From positions 397,268 to 461,267 of the forward strand of contig NZ_LMNW01000031.1 of NCBI RefSeq assembly GCF_001423125.1: DNA of 64,000 bases, in the 5' to 3' direction. The notes under the pieces are model-generated. The model was not told the origin of the DNA, made no database searches, and worked only from the letters and a program-made list of their open reading frames with translations. Position 1 is the stretch's first letter. Every line of letters starts with the position of its first letter. Shown one piece after another: positions 28,707 to 37,082 of the stretch. This stretch comes from Duganella sp. Leaf126. GTDB taxonomy: Bacteria; Pseudomonadota; Gammaproteobacteria; Burkholderiales; Burkholderiaceae_D. The position numbers and the translations under genes were made by a program.

Positions 28707-29566
28707 TACACCCGATGCCCGATCCGGTTGCCCTCCAACTGGGACCGGTGGCGATCCACTGGTATGGCCTGATGTACGTGCTGGCCTTTGCGCTGTTCAT
28801 CGCGCTTGGCCGCGTGCGCATCCGCCAGCCGCACATTGCCGCCCAGCTGTGGCGCAAGGAAGACCTCGACGACATGCTGTTCTACGGCATGCTGGGCGTG
28901 GTGATCGGCGGGCGCCTGGGCGAGGTGCTGTTCTACGAACCGGTCAAGTATTTTTCCAATCCGGTCGAAATCTTCAAGGTCTGGCATGGCGGCATGTCGT
29001 ACCACGGCGGTTTCATCGGCGTGCTGATCGCCATGTCGCTGTGGGCCCGCAAGTCCGGCCGCAACATCCTCGACGTCTACGATTTCATTGCGCCGCTGGT
29101 GCCGCTCGGTTACGCTGCCGGCCGCATGGGCAATTTCATCAATGCCGAACTGCCGGGCCGCGTGGTGGCTGACCAGTCGCTGCCGTGGGCCATGCTCTGG
29201 CCCGACACCGCGTTCCCGCTGCACCCGAACCCGGTATTCCTGCAGGGCCTGCGCCATCCGTCGCCGATCTACCAGATGCTGATCGACGGCCTGCTGGTGT
29301 TCGTGATCCTGTGGCTGTTCGCACGCAAGGAACGGCCACGGCTGGCCGTCGGCGCGTTCTACACGCTGCTGTATGGCTGCGCGCGTTTCTTTACCGAGTA
29401 TTTCCGCACGCCGGACTGGGAAACCACGGTCCTGGGCATGCCGATCACCTCGGGCCAGGTCTTGTCGCTGCCGATGGTGGTGGCCGGTATCGCCATGCTG
29501 GTGTGGGCCTACCAGGTACGCCAGCGCGGCACGGCGCCCACGGTGGCGCGCGCCGAAGCACGATAA
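28700..29566 (+). CDS. lgt: Prolipoprotein diacylglyceryl transferase
   Basis: Inner membrane enzyme that transfers diacylglyceryl from phosphatidylglycerol to the lipobox cysteine, the first step of lipoprotein maturation. The 288 aa have about seven hydrophobic helices. The Lgt signature [15 protein letters not shown] is at about residues 142-156, and essential-type residues appear in [14 protein letters not shown] and the late [12 protein letters not shown]. The ATG at 28700 gives the usual [23 protein letters not shown] start and overlaps the LysR gene by 7 bp, with GAGGAAAA upstream. A longer opening from 28670 would only extend into the LysR coding region. Confidence 0.95.
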   Translation: [288 protein letters not shown]

Positions 29567-29573
29567 GATCGAC

Positions 29574-29599
29574 GGGCGCCGCCTGCTTCGGCAGCGCCC
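29574..29599. terminator. Possible hairpin terminator between lgt and GH2 gene
   Basis: GGGCGC...GCGCCC arms (29574-29579 and 29594-29599), with an inner GCC/GGC, lie in the 42-bp gap between two convergent stops. No U-tract follows on either strand, so termination would be weak or Rho-assisted. Confidence 0.45.
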
Positions 29600-29608
29600 G
29601 TTCCTGCG

Positions 29609-32530
29609 CTACGGCGCAGGCTCCACCCGCACCAGTCCCTCGACACCGGCCGCCTGGCCCGGCGCTCCTTCCACCAGCACGCTCAGTTGACGGCTGCCGT
29701 CCCCGGCCGGCAGTTTTACGCGCAGCGCGGCCGGCGCCCACTCGTCTTTCCGGCCGATCAGCTGGCCGTCGAGCCAGATTTCCGCCTTCCCTGCCAGGCG
29801 CAGGAAGTGCAGCGTGCCGCTGCCGTCGGCCAGCTGTCTGCGCGGCGTGAAGCTGGCGCGGAAGATGCGGAAGGCGCCCGCTTCCACCGGGCGCAGCATC
29901 GGCGGCTCGCCGGCTTCCCAGGTGTTCATGTCGAAGTCGGCCAGCTGCTGGCCGGGGTCGGGCCGCGTGGCGCTGGCCGGCGACAGGCGCCAGTAATTGA
30001 CGGTGTTGAACGGCGCCTCCACGGCCGGCTGGGCCAGCACCGGCGCCACCCTGCGCACCGGCAGCACCAGGCGCGCCGGCGCCAGGCCCGGTGCGGCAGC
30101 GTCGATCACCAGGTCGCCCGCGCTGTCGTCGTGCGACTGCACGATCAGTTGCGCCAGGCCGTTGAACAGGTGGCGTGTCGCGCCTTTCTCATCCTCGTGC
30201 GAGGTCGGATCGCCATTGCCATGGCCGATTGACTTGCCGGCGCCGCTGACCTGGAAGGTCACCAGCGACTGATCGACCGGGACCGCGCGCCCCTGGGCAT
30301 CGAGCACCCGCACCGTGACCGGCATGGCGTCGCGGCCGTCGCCGTCCAGCGCGTCGCGGTCCGGCACCAGGTCCAGCCGCACGGCAGCGCCGGTGGTCTC
30401 GACAGAGGTGCGCGCCACTTCGCGTCCGCCCCGGTAGGCGATGGCTTCCAGCCGGCCCGGCGCATAGGGGACGTTGAAATAGTTCATCCGGTACGGATCG
30501 ACCGGCTGTTGGCCGAGCGCACGGCCGTTCAGCGACAAGGCGATCGTTTCGGCATTCGACATCACCATCACGCGCACCGGCTTGCCCTCCTGCCCCGGCC
30601 AGTTCCAGTGCGGCGCGATGTGGACCAGCGGACGACTCTTGATCCACTGTACCTGGTGCAGGTAGTACGCGGTCTTGGCAAAGCCGTTCAGGTCCATGAT
30701 GCCGAACACGGAATTGACCGAGGGCCAGGCGTTCGGCGTCGGCTCGCCGCGGTAATCGAAGCCGGTCCAGACGAAGCCGCCCGCGACGAACGGACGGCGG
30801 TCGATCGCTTCCCAGGCATCGCGGTGGCTGTTGCCCCAGGTGGCGAAATCGTCGTCGTAGCTGGCGAACACATTCTTGCTGTGATCGGTCGTGTAGACCC
30901 CGCGCGTCATGAAGCCCGAAGTGTCTTCGGAACTGGTAAACGGCACATCCGGAAAGGTCTGGTGGAACTTGTCGTACACATCGACCTGGTAATTGGCGCC
31001 GACCACGTCCAGCGCGTGACCGACGCTGTATTTGCCGAAGAAGCCGCCGTTCATCGCTGCCGTCACCGGCCGCGTGTCGTCGAGCGCCTTGACTGCCGCG
31101 GCCATGTTGCGCGCCATTTCGTAACCGGCCTCGGTGGACTGCATCGGCTCCTCGTTGAACATCGACCACATGATCACGCTCGGGTGGTGGCGGTCGCGCC
31201 GCACCAGCCATTCCAGCTGCGCCATATAATCGGGCGACATATTGAAGTTGCGGTTCTCGTCCATGACCAGAAAGCCCATGCGGTCAGCCAGGTCCAGCAC
31301 CTCGCTGGCGATCGCGCCGTGGGTAAAACGGATCGCATTGGCGCCCAGCTCCTTCAGGCGGCGCAGCCGGTAGGCCCAGATCGCGTCAGGCACCGCCACG
31401 CCCACGCCGGCATGGTCCTGGTGGATGCTGACGCCCTGCAGCTTGACGTGCTGGCCGTTGAGGAACACGCCGCGCGCCGGATCGAAGCGCACGGTGCGCA
31501 AGCCGGTATCGAGGCTGACCTCATCGACCGCCTTGCCGTCCTGCAGGACGCGCGTCGTCACCCGGTACAACTGCGGCGTCTCCAGCGACCACAGCGCCGG
31601 CCTGGCCACGGTCAGCGGCAGCGTGCTCACCGCCTGCGCCAGCACCGGCACGGCCACCGTGTTGCGGCGGCTGGCCACCAGCTTGCCGACCGGGTCGTGC
31701 AGCTGCACCTCGACCACCGCAGCAGCCGGCGCATGGCCGCCGTTGCGCAGCGTGACCGCGACCGGGATCGTCCACCTGCCGTCCCGGCCCAGGCGCGGCA
31801 CAGCGTGCACGCCATCGGTCACCACGTGCAGCGGTGCGCGCTTGACCAGCCACGCATGGCGGTAGATGCCGGCGCCCTCGTACCACCAGCCTTCCATCGG
31901 CACCGCATCGGCGCGCACGGCGATGGTATTGAGTTCGTCGCCGTAGCGCATGTACGGCGTGATGTTGATGTTGTTGCCGTTGTAGCCGGACCAATTGCGA
32001 TGCACGAGGATGCCGTTGACCCATACCGTGGCGTTGGTCGCAATCGCGTCGAGCTGCAGTTCGAACTGGCGGCCGCGCTCGGCCGGTTCGAGCCGGACAT
32101 AGCGCCGGTACCAGCCCACGCCGCGCGGCCGGTAGCCCTGCGCCAGATTGCCGTTCGGGTCGAACGGTCCTTCCACGGCCCAGTCGTGCGGAAGAGCGAG
32201 CTTGCGCCAGTCGCCATCGTCGTACGTGGTGCCGGCCGGGCCCCAGGCAAAGCCGGCCTTGCCATAACCGTAGCTGGCGCCGTGGCCTTTGACTTCCGGC
32301 GAGGTGATGTCGCCGAGGTGGAACAGCCAGCCGCGGTCGAGCGACAGGCGTTCGCGTCCTGCCGATGCTGACGAGGCAGACGACGCAGACGACGCTGGCG
32401 ATGCGGTCGCGGTGGCGGCCGATACGGCGGTGGCGCTCACCGATGCCACGGCGAGCAGCAGGCCGGCTGCGGCACGCCAGCGAGCGGAATGTGAACGGGT
32501 TGGAAGGGTTTGAAGGGTCGGTAGTCTCAA
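29609..32530 (-). CDS. Secreted GH2 beta-galactosidase-type glycosidase (paralogue 1)
   Basis: Glycoside hydrolase family 2 enzyme of 973 aa. A hydrophobic leader (RWRAAAGLLLAVASVSATAVSA) and a Ser/Ala linker precede the sugar-binding domain (RERLSLDRGWLFHLGDI; LPHDWAVEGPFD; GVGWYRRY). The catalytic TIM barrel has acid/base Glu in WSMFNEEPMQS and nucleophile Glu in FTSSEDTSGFM. The C-terminal part (GRDAMPVTVRVLDAQGR...GNGDPTSHEDEKG) fits the DUF4982-containing GH2 branch. Translation probably starts at TTG 32530, with AGGA 6 nt upstream. It is a close paralogue of the gene at 34118-36988 in the same orientation. The likely substrate is a beta-galactoside from galactan; family fit is firm and specificity inferred. 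Confidence 0.88.
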   Translation of the reverse strand: MRLPTLQTLPTRSHSARWRAAAGLLLAVASVSATAVSAATATASPASSASSASSASAGRERLSLDRGWLFHLGDITSPEVKGHGASYGYGKAGFAWGPAGTTYDDGDWRKLALPHDWAVEGPFDPNGNLAQGYRPRGVGWYRRYVRLEPAERGRQFELQLDAIATNATVWVNGILVHRNWSGYNGNNINITPYMRYGDELNTIAVRADAVPMEGWWYEGAGIYRHAWLVKRAPLHVVTDGVHAVPRLGRDGRWTIPVAVTLRNGGHAPAAAVVEVQLHDPVGKLVASRRNTVAVPVLAQAVSTLPLTVARPALWSLETPQLYRVTTRVLQDGKAVDEVSLDTGLRTVRFDPARGVFLNGQHVKLQGVSIHQDHAGVGVAVPDAIWAYRLRRLKELGANAIRFTHGAIASEVLDLADRMGFLVMDENRNFNMSPDYMAQLEWLVRRDRHHPSVIMWSMFNEEPMQSTEAGYEMARNMAAAVKALDDTRPVTAAMNGGFFGKYSVGHALDVVGANYQVDVYDKFHQTFPDVPFTSSEDTSGFMTRGVYTTDHSKNVFASYDDDFATWGNSHRDAWEAIDRRPFVAGGFVWTGFDYRGEPTPNAWPSVNSVFGIMDLNGFAKTAYYLHQVQWIKSRPLVHIAPHWNWPGQEGKPVRVMVMSNAETIALSLNGRALGQQPVDPYRMNYFNVPYAPGRLEAIAYRGGREVARTSVETTGAAVRLDLVPDRDALDGDGRDAMPVTVRVLDAQGRAVPVDQSLVTFQVSGAGKSIGHGNGDPTSHEDEKGATRHLFNGLAQLIVQSHDDSAGDLVIDAAAPGLAPARLVLPVRRVAPVLAQPAVEAPFNTVNYWRLSPASATRPDPGQQLADFDMNTWEAGEPPMLRPVEAGAFRIFRASFTPRRQLADGSGTLHFLRLAGKAEIWLDGQLIGRKDEWAPAALRVKLPAGDGSRQLSVLVEGAPGQAAGVEGLVRVEPAP

Positions 32531-32640
32531 AGCGCATCCTGGAGTGGTTCGTCGATGGCAGCGATGTTACGCACCGCGCCGGCGGCCAACCAATCACTTT
32601 CGTGCAACGCGCTATACCAATCCGGCATGCGCTGGCGACG

Positions 32641-33102
32641 CTAGGCCAGCAGCGCCACCACGGCCTGCCACTGCGCCGGCGTGACCGGCGTGATCGACAG
32701 GCGGCTGCCCTTTTGCAGCACCACCATGTCGTCCAGCGCGGCGATGGTGCGCAGCTCGGCCAGCGGCAGCAGCCGCGTCTTGCGCGTGCCCTGGACATCG
32801 ATCGAGATCCAGCGCGGCTGTTCCGGCACAGCCTTGGCATCGTAGTATCGGTTATCCGGATCGAACTGCGAGGCGTCCGGGTACGGGCCGCTGACAATCC
32901 GCGCCAGGCCGGCGATGCCCGGTTCGGGGCAGCTCGAGTGGTAGAACAGCACGCCGTCGCCCGGCTGCATCCGGTCGCGCATGAAATTGCGCGCCTGGTA
33001 GTTGCGCACGCCGTACCAGGCCGTCGTCTGCTGCGGCGCGGCCATCAGATCGTCGATGCTGACGTCGTCGGGCTCGGATTTCATCAGCCAGTATTGCATC
33101 AC
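32641..33102 (-). CDS. EVE-domain protein (thymocyte nuclear protein 1-like)
   Basis: 153-aa EVE domain, a PUA/YTH-related fold that in other proteins binds modified bases. The start MMQYWLMKSEPDDVSIDDL is the family signature, followed by TTAWYGVRNYQARNFMRDRMQPGDGVLFYHSSCPEPGIAGLARIV and DPDNRYYDAKAVPEQPRWISIDV. It lies downstream of the 6S RNA gene in the conserved zapA-6S neighbourhood and is separated from it by a terminator. The exact cellular role is unknown. The 110 bp between it and the GH2 gene show no feature. Confidence 0.92.
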   Translation of the reverse strand: MMQYWLMKSEPDDVSIDDLMAAPQQTTAWYGVRNYQARNFMRDRMQPGDGVLFYHSSCPEPGIAGLARIVSGPYPDASQFDPDNRYYDAKAVPEQPRWISIDVQGTRKTRLLPLAELRTIAALDDMVVLQKGSRLSITPVTPAQWQAVVALLA

Positions 33103-33114
33103 ATGCCTCCGGGC

Positions 33115-33150
33115 GAAAAAAAGCGGCTGGACATCTGCATGCCAGCCGCT
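33115..33150 (-). terminator. Rho-independent terminator downstream of 6S RNA
   Basis: Perfect 9-bp stem AGCGGCTGG/CCAGCCGCT (33122-33130 and 33142-33150) with an 11-nt loop. Seven A residues (33116-33122) give the U-tract on the minus strand. It ends the transcript that carries the 6S RNA, before the EVE gene. Confidence 0.85.
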
Positions 33151-33173
33151 TTCGAGGAATTGCTTCCAGAATT

Positions 33174-33352
33174 AGTACCCCGCTTGTGCCGTTATGCCGG
33201 CATCCCGAACCTAATGGCTCAGGTGGTCACGGTTAGTTCAATTTCGGGTTCATCGAACAAGCGACGCTCACGCCCATCGAACAAAATCCCACGACCGGTG
33301 CAAACAAATGGTTCAAGGAATATATGACATTCACGAACACTGCAGGGTGAGG
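33174..33352 (-). ncRNA. ssrS: 6S RNA
   Basis: About 180-nt structured RNA that mimics an open promoter and sequesters sigma70 RNA polymerase. Read on the minus strand it begins near CACCCTGCAGTGTTCGTGAA and ends near GGCACAAGCGGGGTACT. The ends pair (ACCCTGC with GCGGGGT, then TGTTCGTGAATGTC with GGCATAACGGCACA), giving the closing stem, with a large central region containing TTGAACC-type segments. It lies directly downstream of zapA, as in E. coli and other proteobacteria, and is followed by a terminator. Ends are approximate. The call rests on synteny plus the stem; a covariance-model search was not possible. Confidence 0.82.
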
Positions 33353-33406
33353 CCAGTTTACTCTTTTGTCCGCCGCAAAGGAAGCCGTTTGATGATTAAA
33401 AATCGA

Positions 33407-33718
33407 TTAAAACAGCGCTTCTTGCGGCGTAAGTGCGGTATCCAACACCCTGTGCATGGCGGCGATCTTGGTCTGCACTTCGAGGATGGACATGTCGGAC
33501 AACGGTCCTTGCGGCGCTTTCACGGACAGGAATTCGGCCGCCACGCTGAGCGCTGCCATGACGGCGATGCGGTCGTTGCCCTTGACCCGGCCCGAGGCGC
33601 GGATGCCCGTCATTTTCTTGTCCAGCATGACGGACGCCTCGCGCAGCGCGCGCTCCTCGTCGGCCTTGCACATCAGGCGGTACGACTGGCCCATGATAGT
33701 CACGTCGAGCTCGATCAT
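33407..33718 (-). CDS. zapA: Cell division protein ZapA
   Basis: 103-aa activator of FtsZ ring assembly that cross-links FtsZ filaments. The N-terminal globular part is typical (IELDVTIMGQSYRLMCKADEERALREASVMLDKKM). A coiled-coil C-terminal half follows (RIAVMAALSVAAEFLSVKA...ILEVQTKIAAMHRVLDTAL). The start overlaps the stop of the upstream zapB-like gene (ATGA), indicating translational coupling. Downstream is the 6S RNA gene. Length and pattern match ZapA of Burkholderiales. Confidence 0.93.
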   Translation of the reverse strand: MIELDVTIMGQSYRLMCKADEERALREASVMLDKKMTGIRASGRVKGNDRIAVMAALSVAAEFLSVKAPQGPLSDMSILEVQTKIAAMHRVLDTALTPQEALF

Positions 33719-34002
33719 CGTACTTCCTCTTTTTCTACGACAGCTGCTTCGGTTGCTGCTTCGGTTGCTGCACCGTCCTGCCCTTCCGGTTCGGCCGCAG
33801 GCTCCGGCTCCAGCGACGGCACGTGCGTCAGCAGCGCCTGCACGCGGTCGGCGGCCTCGCTCAGCCGGCGCTGATAACCCATGTTTTCCACCACTAGGGC
33901 GGCATTGGCCTGACGCAACTGGGCGTTTTCGCGGCGCAAAGCATTGGTCATCTCGGCCAGCAGGTCGATCTTGTCGGATAGTTCTTGGAAGTCTGAAATC
34001 AT
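33715..34002 (-). CDS. ZapB-like coiled-coil protein
   Basis: 95-aa protein. Residues 1-60 are a continuous coiled coil with heptad Leu/Ile/Ala (DFQELSDKIDLLAEMTNALRRENAQLRQANAALVVENMGYQRRLSEAADRVQALL). The tail is Glu/Ala-rich and acidic (EPEPAAEPEGQDGAATEAATEAAVVEKEEVR). It overlaps zapA by 4 bp. A small coiled-coil gene of this kind commonly precedes zapA and is annotated as ZapB-like or TIGR02449; a role in Z-ring organisation is inferred from this context. The tail contains a short Glu-Ala-Ala-Thr repeat. Confidence 0.82.
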   Translation of the reverse strand: MISDFQELSDKIDLLAEMTNALRRENAQLRQANAALVVENMGYQRRLSEAADRVQALLTHVPSLEPEPAAEPEGQDGAATEAATEAAVVEKEEVR

Positions 34003-34085
34003 CCCGCCACTATAGGCAGGGCGCGGGGTGGCGTCAACCGAATCACGCGCCGCGCCCCGATTTTTAAGTAAAACGCAAGTATTTA

Positions 34086-34113
34086 TTTGCGCGCTGAACT
34101 TTCAGCGCGCAAA
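34086..34113 (-). terminator. Hairpin terminator of the second GH2 gene
   Basis: Perfect 13-bp arms TTTGCGCGCTGAA/TTCAGCGCGCAAA separated by 2 bp (so a slightly larger real loop), 5-32 nt past the GH2 stop on the minus strand. The following bases are U-rich but interrupted (TAAATAC). Confidence 0.7.
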
Positions 34114-34117
34114 CCGG

Positions 34118-36988
34118 TCATTGCCGTGGTTCGATGGTGACATTGCCGGTGATGCCGCTGCCCTGCCCTGGCGCTGCTTCGACGATCACGCTGATCTCGC
34201 GCTTGCCCGTTCCGGCCGGCAAAGGCAGGTCCAGCGCCTGCTCGTCGAAAGCGGTTTTTTTGCCGACCAGCGCGCCGTTGATCCAGATCTCGGCGCGGCC
34301 CTTGATGCCGGCAAAGCGGATCAGGCCATTGCCATCGGCCAGGTTCTTGCGCGGCGTGAAGCTCGAGCGGAACAGGTTGAACGTGCTGCCTGCCGCGCCC
34401 CACAGCGGCGGCTGGCCCCAGCCCCAGGTGTTCATGTCGAAGCTGTCGATCTTCTGGTTCGGATCGGGCCGCGCAGCGCCGGGCGGCGCCACGCGCCAGG
34501 TGCGCACGAAGGTCAGCGGCGCATCGGCGCCGGCCACGAACGGCACCGGCGGCACGGCGCGCACCGGTATCGTCAGCGTGGCCGAGCGCAGTCCCGGCGC
34601 CGTCGCTTGGACCGTGACAGCTTCGGTCGCGTCGTACCGGGTCTGCACGATCAGCTGGGCCAGGCCGTTGAACAGGCGGCGCGTGGCGCCCTTTTCGTCC
34701 TCGTGCGAGGTCGGGTCGCCGTTGCCGTGGCCGATCGAACGGCCACCGCCGGTGACTGCGAAGGTGACCGTGGGATCGGCCAGCGGCACGGCGCGGCCCT
34801 GGGCGTCGAGCGCGCGCACCGTGATCGGCATGGCATCGCGGCCGTCGCCGTCCAGGCCCGCGCGGTCCGGCACCAGCTCCAGCGCCACCGCCTCGCCCGT
34901 GGTTTCCACCGCCGTGCGCACCACCTCCTTGCCGCCGTTGTAGCCGATGGCTTCCAGCTTGCCCGGCGCGTAGGGGACGTTGAAGTAATTCATGCGCAAC
35001 GGGTCGGCCTGCTGTTCGCCCAGCGGTTTGCCGTTGAGCTGCAGCGCGATACGCTCGACATTGGCCATCACCATCACGCGGATCTCCTTGCCTTCGCTGC
35101 CGGCCCAGTTCCAGTGCGGCGCGACGTGGATCAGCGGACGGTCGCGGATCCACTGCGCCTGGTGGATGTAGTAGGCGTTTTTCGGAAAGCCGTTCAGGTC
35201 CATGATGCCGAACACCGAACTGACCGACGGCCACTCGTTGGGCGTCGGTTCGCCGCGGTAGTCGAAACCGGTCCAGACGAAACCGCCGGCCACGAACGGA
35301 CGCTTGGCGATCGCTTCCCAGGCATCGCGGTGGGTATTGCCCCACTGGGCGGCGTCGGCCAGGTCGTCGTAGCTGGCGATCTGGTTGCGGCGCTTGTCGG
35401 TCTTGAACACGCCGCGCGTCATGAAGGCGGACGTGTCTTCCGAACTGGTGAACGGCTTGTCCGGGTAGGCCTGGTGGAACTTGTCGTAGTCGGGCACCTG
35501 GTAGTTGGCGCCCACCACGTCCACTGCGTGCGCCACGTTGAGGTCGCTGAAGAAGCCGCCGTTCATGGCGGCGGTGACGGGCCGGGTATCGTCGAGCGAC
35601 TTCACCACGGCGGTCATCCGGCGCACCATCTCGTAGCCGACCTCGGAGCCCTGCACCGGCTCCTCGTTGAACACCGACCACAGGACGATGCCGGGGTGGT
35701 GACGGTCGCGCCGCACCATCCATTCGAGCTGCTTCATGTAGTCGGGCGAAGGATTGAAATTGCGGTTTTCGTCCATCACCACGAAGCCCATGCGATCGAC
35801 CATGTCGAGCACTTCGGCGGCCGGCGCATTGTGCGCGAAACGGATGGCGTTCACGCCCAGTTCCTTCAGGCGGCGCAGGCGATACGCCCACACCGCATCG
35901 GGCACCGCCACGCCGACGCCGGCGTGGTCCTGGTGGATGCACACGCCCTGCAGTTTCAGGTGTTCGCCATTGAGGAAGAAGCCCTGCTGCGCATCGAAGC
36001 GGATGGTGCGAAAGCCGGTGTGCAGCACCACTTCATCCTGCGCCCTGCCGTTTTCCAGCACGCGCGTGACGACCTGGTACAGATTGGTCCTGGCGAGCGA
36101 CCACAGGGCCGGATTGTCGATCCTGAACGGCAGCTTGACGGTGGCGTCCTGCAGCACGCCCACGTGGGCCCTGGCCTGCTGGCGGGCCACCTGCTTGCCG
36201 GCCGGGTCGAACACGGTCACTTCCACCACCACGTCGGCGACCTGCTTGCCGCTGTTATTGAGCGTCACTTCCACCGGCAGCGTCCACGCCTTGCCCTTGC
36301 CTGCGCGCGGCACGGCCGCGACGCCATCGGTTGCCACGTGCACCGGCGCGCGCTTGACCAGCCACGCATGGCGGTACATGCCGGCGCCCTCGTACCACCA
36401 GCCTTCCATGGCGTCCGCATCGACGCGGATGGCGATGGTGTTGAGCGCATCGCCGTAGGTCAGATACGGCGTGATGTCGATATTGCTGGCGTTGTAGCCG
36501 GACCAGTTGCGGTTGACCACATTGCCGTTGACGTACACGGTGGCGTGGGTGGCGATCGCATCGAACTGCAGCTCGAAGTGGCGGCCACGGTCGGCCGGAT
36601 CGACGCGCAGGTAGCGCCGGTACCAGCCGATGCCGCGCGGCCGGTAGCCCTGCGAGATATTGGCCTTCGGATCGAACGGCCCTTCGACGGCCCAGTCGTG
36701 CGGCAGGTCGAGACGGCGCCAGTCGGAATCGTCGAATTCGGCGCCGGCCGCGCCCGGCGCATTGCCGGCCTTGGCGTTGCTGTACGACTCTTCGTGGCCG
36801 ACGATCGGCGCCTGGCGCACGTCGCCGAGATGGAACAGCCAGCCGCGATCGAGCGACAGCCGCTCGCGCCCGGCCTTGACGGCGGCATCGGTGGTGTGGG
36901 GTGTAAGCGGTGCAGCAGCATGCGCAGCAGCGCACGCCGCCAGCAGAATGGCCACGCACAGGCGCCGCCAATAGGGGATCGTATTCAA
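34118..36988 (-). CDS. Secreted GH2 beta-galactosidase-type glycosidase (paralogue 2)
   Basis: 956-aa glycoside hydrolase family 2 enzyme. Translation probably begins at TTG 36988, because GGAG lies 6 nt upstream and the product then starts with a clean signal peptide (MNTIPYWRRLCVAILLAACAAAHA). An ATG further upstream (37051) lies inside the terminator of the TonB receptor gene and is rejected. The jelly-roll domain (RERLSLDRGWLFHLGDV; LPHDWAVEGPFD), catalytic Glu residues in WSVFNEEPVQG and FTSSEDTSAFM, and the C-terminal domain parallel the 29609-32530 gene along its whole length. It follows a TonB-dependent receptor gene on the same strand. Probable role: removal of terminal beta-galactose from galactan oligosaccharides, in the periplasm. 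Confidence 0.9.
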   Translation of the reverse strand: MNTIPYWRRLCVAILLAACAAAHAAAPLTPHTTDAAVKAGRERLSLDRGWLFHLGDVRQAPIVGHEESYSNAKAGNAPGAAGAEFDDSDWRRLDLPHDWAVEGPFDPKANISQGYRPRGIGWYRRYLRVDPADRGRHFELQFDAIATHATVYVNGNVVNRNWSGYNASNIDITPYLTYGDALNTIAIRVDADAMEGWWYEGAGMYRHAWLVKRAPVHVATDGVAAVPRAGKGKAWTLPVEVTLNNSGKQVADVVVEVTVFDPAGKQVARQQARAHVGVLQDATVKLPFRIDNPALWSLARTNLYQVVTRVLENGRAQDEVVLHTGFRTIRFDAQQGFFLNGEHLKLQGVCIHQDHAGVGVAVPDAVWAYRLRRLKELGVNAIRFAHNAPAAEVLDMVDRMGFVVMDENRNFNPSPDYMKQLEWMVRRDRHHPGIVLWSVFNEEPVQGSEVGYEMVRRMTAVVKSLDDTRPVTAAMNGGFFSDLNVAHAVDVVGANYQVPDYDKFHQAYPDKPFTSSEDTSAFMTRGVFKTDKRRNQIASYDDLADAAQWGNTHRDAWEAIAKRPFVAGGFVWTGFDYRGEPTPNEWPSVSSVFGIMDLNGFPKNAYYIHQAQWIRDRPLIHVAPHWNWAGSEGKEIRVMVMANVERIALQLNGKPLGEQQADPLRMNYFNVPYAPGKLEAIGYNGGKEVVRTAVETTGEAVALELVPDRAGLDGDGRDAMPITVRALDAQGRAVPLADPTVTFAVTGGGRSIGHGNGDPTSHEDEKGATRRLFNGLAQLIVQTRYDATEAVTVQATAPGLRSATLTIPVRAVPPVPFVAGADAPLTFVRTWRVAPPGAARPDPNQKIDSFDMNTWGWGQPPLWGAAGSTFNLFRSSFTPRKNLADGNGLIRFAGIKGRAEIWINGALVGKKTAFDEQALDLPLPAGTGKREISVIVEAAPGQGSGITGNVTIEPRQ

Positions 36989-37011
36989 ACTCGACTCCGA
37001 AAACTTGGGGT

Positions 37012-37048
37012 AAAAAAAACGGAGCAGCACCTGTTCAGCACTGCTCCG
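37012..37048 (-). terminator. Rho-independent terminator of the TonB receptor gene
   Basis: Stem CGGAGCAG/CTGCTCCG (37020-37027 and 37041-37048) with eight A residues at 37012-37019, a U-tract on the minus strand. It lies between the receptor stop and the GH2 ribosome binding site, so GH2 expression needs read-through or its own promoter. Confidence 0.85.
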
Positions 37049-37082
37049 CAAACCACGATAAAACGAGGTACGACCAAAAAAC

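Noticed and set aside
36989..37051. N-terminal extension of the second GH2 protein from ATG 37051
   Set aside because: That ATG lies in the stem of the upstream gene's terminator and the extension masks the signal peptide; TTG 36988 has a correctly spaced GGAG.
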